This document shows, one piece after another, positions 1 through 5,153 of a DNA stretch of 6,518 nt (the first letter of the stretch is position 1; each line of letters opens with the position of its first letter). A model generated the notes under the pieces. That model searched no databases and had not been told where the DNA came from. It saw only the letters and a program-made list of their open reading frames with translations. Source of the stretch: Halococcaceae archaeon (GTDB taxonomy: Archaea > Halobacteriota > Halobacteria > Halobacteriales > Halalkalicoccaceae); assembly GCA_007129135.1 (NCBI GenBank), contig SKWB01000381.1, forward strand, positions 1-6,518, in the 5' to 3' direction. A program made the position numbers and the translations under genes.

Positions 1-819
1 GACCGGACGCTCTCGACGGGGCGGGTGCTCTCGCTCTACGTCGCCGCGGTGTTCGTGAAGTACGTCACCCCCTACGGACAGGTCGCTGCCGAACCGTTCA
101 TGGCCTACGTCGTCGCGAGCGCGGGCGAACTCGACACCGAGAACGGCCTCGCGGCGATCGGCAGCGGCGACGTCCTCAACTACCTCCCGTACTACAGCCT
201 CGGCGGTCTCGGCCTCGTCTTCGTCCTGCTCGCGAGACCCGCCGAACCGGACCTGCTGCGCTACGCCGTGGCACTCGCCGCACTCGCGGTGGTCGTCGTG
301 GCGGCGGTGGTGCTGGTGCTCACCCGTCGCTCGCTCGTCACGGGCGCGATCGTCGTCGTCGCCGCGGTGGCCGGTCGCGGGATGGGTCGGCTCTCCGAGC
401 GGGTGCTCGTGGCGACCCGTCCCGAGCGTGTCCGTCCCCGCGTCGAAGGGTTCTACGCGACGCTCGACCGGCTCGCGGCCCACCCTGGGCGGTTGGTGGC
501 CGCGGTCGCCTTCGCACACGTCGGGATGGCGTTCCTGATGCTCCCCCTCTACACGTCCGCGCTGGCCGTAGGCGAGGTCGTCGCGCTCCCGGTCGTCGCG
601 CTCGCGGTCGCGGCCAGCAAGCTCGGCTCGCTCTTTCCCGCGCCGGGCGGCCTCGGTGGGACGGAGGTGGTGATGGCCGCGATGCTGACGCTCGCGGCGG
701 GCGTCGACCCGGCGACGGCGCTCGTGATCAGCCTGCTCTACCGGGTCGCGACCTACGGCCTCTCGCTGGTCGTCGGCGGGACGTCGGCGGTCGCGCTCTC
801 CGCGCGCGGCCTGGAGTGA
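1..819 (+). CDS. Flippase-like integral membrane protein (UPF0104 / LPG-synthase TM family), 5' end missing
   Basis: The reading frame is open from base 1 to the TGA at 817-819, giving 272 visible residues. The GTG at 25 is only an in-frame valine, because coding sense extends back to the window edge. Family members are usually somewhat over 300 residues, so an estimated 50-80 N-terminal residues are missing. The visible part has about six hydrophobic segments. Near its start is TPYGQVAAEPFMAY, which matches the family's conserved 'PGrxGEpvraY' turn. Near the end is FPAPGGLGGTEVVMAA followed by ALVISLLYRVATYGLSLVVGG, the hallmark C-terminal P-GGLG-E block and R-x-x-x-Y helix. Such proteins resemble the membrane part of lysylphosphatidylglycerol synthase (MprF) and are thought to move or present lipids, but archaeal members have no assigned substrate. 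No soluble aminoacyl-transferase domain follows. Family call good; function unknown. Confidence 0.85.
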   Translation, partial: DRTLSTGRVLSLYVAAVFVKYVTPYGQVAAEPFMAYVVASAGELDTENGLAAIGSGDVLNYLPYYSLGGLGLVFVLLARPAEPDLLRYAVALAALAVVVVAAVVLVLTRRSLVTGAIVVVAAVAGRGMGRLSERVLVATRPERVRPRVEGFYATLDRLAAHPGRLVAAVAFAHVGMAFLMLPLYTSALAVGEVVALPVVALAVAASKLGSLFPAPGGLGGTEVVMAAMLTLAAGVDPATALVISLLYRVATYGLSLVVGGTSAVALSARGLE

Positions 820-828
820 TCCACGGCA

Positions 829-836
829 TTGATAAT
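829..836 (+). promoter_or_regulatory. TATA-like element of the Cys-pair / Hsp20 unit
   Basis: TTGATAAT is an AT-rich island in GC-rich surroundings, centred about 26 bases before the ATG at 859. That spacing fits a leaderless haloarchaeal transcript starting at or next to the start codon. It lies in the 39-base gap after the flippase-like gene, so the downstream pair probably has its own promoter. Confidence 0.55.
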
Positions 837-858
837 CGCTCCGACCGAACGAACGGGT

Positions 859-1017
859 ATGCCCGCGACGCTCGAAGTCGTCTGTACCGACGACGATTGT
901 GAACTCGATATGTTCGAACTCCACTACACCTACGACATGCCCGACGACGTGGGCGTGGCCGATTTCGTCTGCCCGTACTGTCGCGAGGGCACCCCGCTGG
1001 AGGCCATCGAACTATGA
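859..1017 (+). CDS. Small haloarchaeal protein with two cysteine pairs (putative zinc ribbon)
   Basis: This gene encodes 52 residues. I chose the ATG at 859 over the TTG at 829 because the TTG sits inside the putative TATA element and the ATG is 26 bases downstream of it. Cysteines lie at 9 and 14 (CTDDDC) and at 38 and 41 (CPYC), an arrangement that could hold one zinc ion in a ribbon-like fold. The spacer is acidic and aromatic (ELHYTYDMPDD). I remember similar short proteins as a conserved haloarchaeal DUF family (possibly DUF7559), but could not confirm this. The stop overlaps the next start as ATGA at 1014-1017, so it is translationally coupled to the Hsp20 gene. There is no signal peptide or membrane segment, so it should be cytoplasmic. 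Possible roles include a metal-binding adaptor or nucleic-acid-binding microprotein; neither is shown. Confidence 0.8.
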   Translation: MPATLEVVCTDDDCELDMFELHYTYDMPDDVGVADFVCPYCREGTPLEAIEL

Positions 1018-1559
1018 GCCTGTGGGACGCAGGCCGCTCGCTCGGCAACGCGGTCGTCCAGGGGGTCGGACGTATCGCGGGCCGCGTCCAGGAGTCGAAG
1101 CTTCTCGGCGCGGACCTGCTGGAGAGCGACGAGGAGTTCCTCGTCGTCTTCGACGCGCCGGGCGTGCGCCAGAGCGACGTGCAGGTGAAGTTCGTCTCCG
1201 GCGAGATCCACGTCAGAGTCGACCGGTTCCGCGAGTTCTACGAGGGCTTCGAGATGCGCTTTCCCGGCCGCGGGCTGACCCTCGACGGACGCGTCGAACT
1301 CCCGGAGGGGAGTGAGGTCGACCCGGACGCCGCGACCGCCCGACTCACCGACCACGGCACCCTCCACGTCCGCGTCCCGAAGGTCGACGACCGCTCCGGG
1401 GACACCGGCCCGCTCGGCGAACCGGAGACGCTCGACGACCACAGCGAGGCAGGCGTCGACGTCGAAACCGGCGACGAGGAGGTCGAGGTCGATCCCGACG
1501 TCGAGGCCGACCTCCTGGACGAGGACGGAGGAGACGACGAGACCGACGACCGCGTCTGA
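1014..1559 (+). CDS. Hsp20/alpha-crystallin family small heat-shock protein
   Basis: The product is 181 residues. Residues about 36-123 form an alpha-crystallin domain: an early strand block (EEFLVVFDAPGVRQSDVQVKF), a strand with EIHVRVDRF, then the diagnostic late block with LPEGSEVDPDAATARLTDHGTLHVRVPK character, where A-x-L-x-x-x-G-x-L is the family hallmark. Small heat-shock proteins are ATP-independent holdases that bind unfolding proteins in the cytoplasm. The N-terminal 35 residues are a short amphipathic-looking segment (GNAVVQGVGRIAG). Residues 124-181 are an unusually acidic tail, dominated by Asp and Glu. The usual C-terminal I-x-I anchor is not obvious; V157-E-V159 is the only candidate. 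The ATG overlaps the previous stop (ATGA), so expression is coupled to the small cysteine protein. The TGA at 1557-1559 directly abuts the stop of the convergent oxidoreductase gene. Confidence 0.88.
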   Translation: MSLWDAGRSLGNAVVQGVGRIAGRVQESKLLGADLLESDEEFLVVFDAPGVRQSDVQVKFVSGEIHVRVDRFREFYEGFEMRFPGRGLTLDGRVELPEGSEVDPDAATARLTDHGTLHVRVPKVDDRSGDTGPLGEPETLDDHSEAGVDVETGDEEVEVDPDVEADLLDEDGGDDETDDRV

Positions 1560-2681
1560 TCAGCGGTCGTCGACCGCCATCCCCTCGCTGATCTCGAACG
1601 CCTCGTCTCCGGAGAACCGCCGCGGGTCGAACCACTCTACTCCCTCGCCGCCGAGGACCTCGCCAGCGAGTCGCTCGGCGATTCCGGGTGCACGCATGAA
1701 GCCGTGGCCCTGCCAGCCCGTCGCGACGAACAGGCCCTCGCGGAGTTCGCCACAGAGGGGGTCCCGGTCCGGCGTCGCCGTACAGAGCCCGGCCCACGCC
1801 TCCGCCACGTCCAGGTCTGCATCGAGCCGGTGGGTCGCACAGTCGTGTGCCGACGCGACGAAGCTCGGATCGCCGTCACGATCCCACCGCTCGGTGTCGC
1901 TCTCGACCAGTTCCGTGCCGTCGCCGACGAGCAACCGATCGCCCCAGGGGCGGAGGTAGACGCCGGCGGTCGCGTCGTAGACCATCGGCACGTCCGCCGG
2001 TCGGTCGGTCGTCCGGAGCGCCTGCACCCGGTACGGCTTCATCGCGACCGGGACCCCCGCATCCGCGAGCAGCCGCTTCGTCCACGCACCCGCGGCGACG
2101 ACCACCCGGTCGAACGCCTCGACACCGGACCCCGGATCGACCCCGAGCGGGTCGGTCGAGAGCCGGGCTTCGACGCCGGTTCGAACCTCGACGCCCGCCT
2201 CCCGCGCCCGTTCGGCCACCGCCCGCGGGTAGGTTCCCGGGTCGGTACAGCCCGCGTCGGTCGTGACCGCGGCGACCGCGACGTCATCCGCGTGGACGGC
2301 GGGGAACCGTTCCGCGAGTTCGTCGGGGGCGAGTAGCTCTACCCCCAGGCCGTGTTCTCGCATCCGGGGCACCTGCTCGCGGATGAGACGCTCGCGCTTT
2401 CGGTCGCCCTCGCGAGCGAGCCAGAGGTACGCCGTGTCGTGGAACTCGAACTCCCCGGCTCCCGAGAGCTCGCGAAACCGTTCGACAGAGCGGCGGGCGA
2501 TCTCCGCGTCCACTCGGTCGGAGAACGCGTCGTAGACGACGCCAGCCGCCCGCCCCGTGCTCCCCGCTTTCCGGGAGCCGATCTCCCCACGTTCTACGAG
2601 CGTCACGTCCGCGCCCTCCCTGGCGAGGTCGTACGCGGTCGTGACCCCGACTGCACCGCCGCCGACGACGCAGACCCTCAT
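1560..2681 (-). CDS. FAD-dependent oxidoreductase, DAO (D-amino-acid/sarcosine/glycine oxidase-like) family
   Basis: The product is 373 residues, a normal length for the family. The N-terminus MRVCVVGGGAVGVTTAYDLA carries the Rossmann G7-x-G9-x-x-G12 motif, with E30 at the end of the second strand for the adenosine ribose. A GSTGRAAGVV region around residues 41-50 fits the second FAD contact. The C-terminal block has L-C-T-A-T-P-D (299-305) and ATGWQGHGFMRAPG, with GHG at 325-327; both are characteristic of the sarcosine/glycine oxidase branch. The cysteine that binds FAD covalently in monomeric sarcosine oxidase appears to be Gly298 here (alignment by eye), so FAD is probably non-covalent. 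The expected reaction is oxidation of an amino acid or N-alkyl amino acid; the substrate cannot be read from sequence. The ATG overlaps the creatininase-family stop (ATGA on the minus strand, 2678-2681), implying co-translation. Confidence 0.87.
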   Translation of the reverse strand: MRVCVVGGGAVGVTTAYDLAREGADVTLVERGEIGSRKAGSTGRAAGVVYDAFSDRVDAEIARRSVERFRELSGAGEFEFHDTAYLWLAREGDRKRERLIREQVPRMREHGLGVELLAPDELAERFPAVHADDVAVAAVTTDAGCTDPGTYPRAVAERAREAGVEVRTGVEARLSTDPLGVDPGSGVEAFDRVVVAAGAWTKRLLADAGVPVAMKPYRVQALRTTDRPADVPMVYDATAGVYLRPWGDRLLVGDGTELVESDTERWDRDGDPSFVASAHDCATHRLDADLDVAEAWAGLCTATPDRDPLCGELREGLFVATGWQGHGFMRAPGIAERLAGEVLGGEGVEWFDPRRFSGDEAFEISEGMAVDDR

Positions 2682-3439
2682 ACGTGCTCTCTCGCCCGGA
2701 GTTCCGATCGTTCGCGCTCTGCGAGCCAGTCCACCAACGAGTCGAGTTCGGCGCTCGCCGCCTCGAACAGCCGCTCTCCGGCGTCCGTGCTCGCTTCCGT
2801 CGGCTCCCCCACCGCTCCGCTCTCGGTGAAATCGAGCGTGTCGAAGCCGAGCTCCGCGCCGTGGACCCGCTTCCCCCAGGACTCGCCCGCGTCCGCCTCC
2901 GCGTCAGCGAGCCGATCAGCTCTCACCAGCTCCCGCGCGACCGCGAGCACCATGCTCGACTCGACCTGGCAGGCGTGGCCCGGAAACGCCCCGAACTCCT
3001 CGTCGACGGTCCCCTCGATCGCCTCGAACCAGCTCCAGGGCGCGACGAACGCACGCTCGTCGTTCCGCAGGCGGCGGGCGACCCGCGAGAGGGCGTCGCG
3101 GTTCCCGCCGTGACCGTTCACGACGACGCACTTCTCGACGCCGTGGCTCGCGAGGCTCTCGACCGTTCCCTCGACGTAGGCCTCGAACGTCTCCGGGGGG
3201 ACGGTGAGTGTCCCGTGGAACTGGCGGTGGTGGTCGCTCACGCCGACCGGGACCGTCGGCAACACCACGGCATCCGACCGGTCTTCGACCGTGGCCGCGA
3301 GCGCCTCCGCGGTGAGGAAGTCGGTACCGAGCGGTAGGGCGGGGCCGTGCTGTTCGGTGCTGCCTACGGGGAGGACGCCCACCTCGACCGCTTCGACCTG
3401 CTCGGCGAACCCCGTCGTCGTCTCCGTTGCGAGTCGCAT
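2678..3439 (-). CDS. Creatininase-family metal-dependent amidohydrolase (creatininase / ArfB / MftE superfamily)
   Basis: The product is 253 residues, the usual family length. Family motifs appear in order: VGSTEQHGPALPLGTD (E29, H31, D40, metal ligands), FHGTLTVPP near 74-82, VVNGHGGN (H110) and GHACQVESS (H155, E160). The family includes creatinine amidohydrolase, the mycofactocin peptidase MftE, and archaeal ArfB, a deformylase of the riboflavin/F420 pathway. The NGHGGN form is shared by the broad family, whereas I recall true creatininase having NGHYEN, so a creatinine substrate is not favoured. The common GHAGE-x-E-T-S block reads GHACQVESS here, replacing G-E with C-Q. It is the first gene of a minus-strand pair; its stop overlaps the start of the FAD oxidoreductase. 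The ATG at 3437-3439 has a CTAAG element about 27 bases upstream. The family is certain; the substrate is open between ArfB-like and a catabolic role. Confidence 0.87.
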   Translation of the reverse strand: MRLATETTTGFAEQVEAVEVGVLPVGSTEQHGPALPLGTDFLTAEALAATVEDRSDAVVLPTVPVGVSDHHRQFHGTLTVPPETFEAYVEGTVESLASHGVEKCVVVNGHGGNRDALSRVARRLRNDERAFVAPWSWFEAIEGTVDEEFGAFPGHACQVESSMVLAVARELVRADRLADAEADAGESWGKRVHGAELGFDTLDFTESGAVGEPTEASTDAGERLFEAASAELDSLVDWLAERERSELRAREHV

Positions 3440-3462
3440 GGTAGCGCCTCTCCCCCGCCCGA

Positions 3463-3468
3463 CTTAGC
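3463..3468 (-). promoter_or_regulatory. Weak TATA-like element for the creatininase-family / oxidoreductase pair
   Basis: On the minus strand this reads GCTAAG, centred about 27 bases before the ATG at 3439. The spacing suits a leaderless start, but the match is weak. It lies in the 91-base divergent gap shared with the GNAT gene. Confidence 0.35.
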
Positions 3469-3501
3469 TCTGATCGAACGGATCCCGCCGACGCAGTACG
3501 G

Positions 3502-3507
3502 TTTTAC
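3502..3507 (+). promoter_or_regulatory. TATA-like element for the GNAT gene
   Basis: TTTTAC is centred about 27 bases before the GTG at 3531. It is the most AT-rich stretch of the divergent gap and supports both the GTG start and a leaderless transcript. Confidence 0.55.
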
Positions 3508-3530
3508 GGGTTCGGTGAGGGACCGAAAAC

Positions 3531-4256
3531 GTGCCCCTCGCTCCCACGACCCGCCGACGGCTTCGCCGCTACTGGGCCGATCGGTTCGGCATCGACCCGG
3601 CCGCGTTCGAAAAGTCCGGCATCGTCGTGGGGACGGCAGACGAGGGCGGCGTACAGCTGTTCTCCCGCGGTGACGGGCTCCTGATCGGCGCACCGGAGCC
3701 GATCGTCGGCTCACTGCGATGTCGAAACGGTTCGCTCGCCGACCTCGACCCGACCGATCCGGAGGCGGTCCGCGGCTGGTTCTCGCGTCTCGGCGAGGTA
3801 GAGGCGGTCCTCGGTCCGGCGTTCTACGGCTACACCGACGGCGAGTCGGTCCGACCGGTCGAGAGTCGGGCCGAACCACTCATCGACGGGGACGAGCGGG
3901 CGTACGACCGGTTCCGCCGCGCCGTTCCGGTCGAGGAGTGGGAGAACGGCGGCCCCGCGTTCGAACCGGGACGGACAGTCGGGCTCTTCGAAGGTAAAGA
4001 AATCATCGCGGCGGCCGGCTACGAGGTCTGGGACGACGCACTCGCTCACCTCTCGGTGGTCGTCTCGCGGGCCCACCGCGGGCAGGGCCACGGGCGCGCG
4101 GTCGTCTCTCGGGCGACGGAACTCGCGCTCGACGACGGCCTCGTCCCGCAGTACCGGACACTCGACGCCTGGCCGTGGTCGATAGCACTGGCTCGCGATC
4201 TGGGGTTCGAGCGGTTCGCCACGGGAACGTTCGTGGCGGTCGAAACTACGCGATAA
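3531..4256 (+). CDS. GNAT-family N-acetyltransferase with N-terminal extension
   Basis: The product is 241 residues starting at GTG. No ATG gives a better start, and a TATA-like element sits 27 bases upstream. The catalytic part is in the C-terminal half, about residues 145-240: EIIAAAGYEVWDDALAHLSVVV forms the central strands. R183-G-Q-G-H-G188 is the acetyl-CoA pyrophosphate loop (Q/R-x-x-G-x-G/A), and SIALARDLGFERF is the usual late helix followed by a Phe-rich strand. The first 140 residues look like a degenerate GNAT fold or a substrate-recognition domain (GDGLLIGAPEPIVGSLRCR, then GEVEAVLGPAFYGYTD), as in two-part FR47-like acetyltransferases. Members transfer acetyl from acetyl-CoA to an amine; the acceptor here is unknown. 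It is transcribed away from the creatininase-family pair, and its last 11 bases overlap the convergent gene on the other strand. A single-gene transcript is likely. Confidence 0.85.
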   Translation: MPLAPTTRRRLRRYWADRFGIDPAAFEKSGIVVGTADEGGVQLFSRGDGLLIGAPEPIVGSLRCRNGSLADLDPTDPEAVRGWFSRLGEVEAVLGPAFYGYTDGESVRPVESRAEPLIDGDERAYDRFRRAVPVEEWENGGPAFEPGRTVGLFEGKEIIAAAGYEVWDDALAHLSVVVSRAHRGQGHGRAVVSRATELALDDGLVPQYRTLDAWPWSIALARDLGFERFATGTFVAVETTR

Positions 4257-5028
4257 ACGCCTCGATGCCCCGTGCCGGGTAGCCGACGATCGTGTCCGCA
4301 CCGGCCTCGCGGAGCCGATCCACCCGCGCTCGGATCTCCGTCTCCGTCCCGCAGAGCGCGTAGTCGCCGCTCGCGGCGGCGAGCACCTCTCTCGCCCGAC
4401 CGCTCGCGCTCGCGTCGGTCGCCGCGCCCTCGGGTAGCACCCGCGCGACCGGCCCGCGCCGGGAGACGTATCCGCCGACGGCGTCCAGCACCGTATCCAG
4501 ATCGTCGCTGATCACGGTCGGCGCGTAGACCGCGACCTCGCCGCCGAAGCCGGCGGCTCGCAGCGAGCGGACGTCGCGCTCGGTCGACCGCGAGAGCAGT
4601 TCGAACTGCGTCGCGCCCGTCGCGAGCGCGAGCCGTTCGATCCCCTCGGTGCCGACCCAGGCGTCGGGTACCTCCTCGATCGCCGCGCCGAGTCGCGGCG
4701 CGATCGCCTTCTTCCGTTCGCCCTCGGTGAGGTAGGCGGGGTGGCCTGCGACGAGCACGCGACCCGCCTCCTCGGGGACGCGATCGACCGGGTCGGCCGG
4801 CCCGAGCGGGTCGAAGCCGTCGGCGCGCACCGGCGTCGTGAGCCGGAGGTCGAGACTCCCCGCGAGGTCGGCGAGCGTCTCCCGATCCGGGAGGTGGGCT
4901 CTCCCCTCGTAGTCGATCACCACCGAGGGGAGCGACAGCTCCGTCGCCCGACGAACGTCGCACTCGGCCGGTTTGAGCGCGACCGCGTCGATACCGGTCT
5001 CGCGGACGCTCCGCTCACTCTTCAGCAC
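4246..5028 (-). CDS. Uncharacterised haloarchaeal protein, luciferase-like TIM-barrel signature
   Basis: The product is 260 residues from GTG at 5026-5028 to TAG. The start is set by a GGAGG motif five bases upstream. I do not recognise a named enzyme. The sequence alternates short hydrophobic strands with helices: TGIDAVALKP, LPSVVIDYEG, LDLRLTTPVR, GRVLVAGHPAYL, EVAVYAPTVIS, and finally DYALCGTETEIRARVDRLREAGADTIVGYP split over residues 222-251. That last block resembles the C-terminal end of F420- or FMN-dependent luciferase-like oxidoreductases ('vGtpeev-eri-el-eaGvd'), so a barrel of that type is plausible. It is shorter than typical family members (about 300-350) and no flavin or F420-binding motif is obvious. 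It may be one of the haloarchaeal DUF families (I think of DUF7388, unconfirmed). Its tail overlaps the convergent GNAT gene by 11 bases. Confidence 0.75.
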   Translation of the reverse strand: MLKSERSVRETGIDAVALKPAECDVRRATELSLPSVVIDYEGRAHLPDRETLADLAGSLDLRLTTPVRADGFDPLGPADPVDRVPEEAGRVLVAGHPAYLTEGERKKAIAPRLGAAIEEVPDAWVGTEGIERLALATGATQFELLSRSTERDVRSLRAAGFGGEVAVYAPTVISDDLDTVLDAVGGYVSRRGPVARVLPEGAATDASASGRAREVLAAASGDYALCGTETEIRARVDRLREAGADTIVGYPARGIEAFIA

Positions 5029-5033
5029 GTTTT

Positions 5034-5038
5034 CCTCC
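5034..5038 (-). promoter_or_regulatory. Shine-Dalgarno motif GGAGG for the barrel-like gene
   Basis: On the minus strand GGAGG is followed by five bases (AAAAC) and then the GTG at 5028. It is the clearest ribosome-binding site in the window and implies a leadered transcript here, unlike the neighbours. It decides the start codon. Confidence 0.7.
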
Positions 5039-5100
5039 GATCAACATCCGATCACTCTCGTCGCGGAACTCGATCCATCGTCTGTGCGACCATGTGACTT

Positions 5101-5113
5101 CCGGTGGGACCGG
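5101..5113. repeat. Perfect 5-bp inverted repeat with 3-base spacer
   Basis: CCGGT-GGG-ACCGG lies in the 125-base gap between the Nudix and barrel-like genes, just beyond an A5/T5 run at 5121-5125. It could be an operator near the downstream gene's promoter or a small hairpin. It is short enough in GC-rich DNA to be chance. Confidence 0.35.
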
Positions 5114-5118
5114 CGTCG

Positions 5119-5127
5119 GTAAAAACG
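5119..5127 (-). promoter_or_regulatory. T-rich element: promoter TATA of the barrel-like gene or terminator of the Nudix gene
   Basis: The minus strand reads GTTTTTACC. It resembles GTTTTAC upstream of the GNAT gene, so it may be a TATA box. A start about 27 bases on would give a leader of roughly 70 bases ahead of the GGAGG motif. Alternatively the T5 run, about 30 bases past the Nudix stop, is an archaeal oligo-T terminator. The sequence alone cannot separate the two. Confidence 0.4.
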
Positions 5128-5153
5128 TGTCGTTCGGCGCAGGACACGGCGAG

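Noticed and set aside
829..858. Upstream TTG start giving a 62-residue version of the Cys-pair protein
   Set aside because: The TTG is part of the TATA-like element, and the ATG at 859 has the expected leaderless spacing.
1704..2336. Plus-strand open frame of 210 codons across the FAD oxidoreductase gene
   Set aside because: The opposite strand encodes a complete protein with clear FAD motifs. The plus frame gives an Arg-rich sequence with no family resemblance, a usual effect of very high GC.
2352..3337. Two long plus-strand frames antisense to the oxidoreductase and creatininase-family genes
   Set aside because: They cross both real genes without motifs and are rich in Ser, Arg and Pro; they are mirror images of acidic haloarchaeal coding sequence.
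2678..3439. Naming the hydrolase as creatinine amidohydrolase or as arfB
   Set aside because: The family is clear, but the motif details and context do not decide between these roles, so no gene symbol is given.
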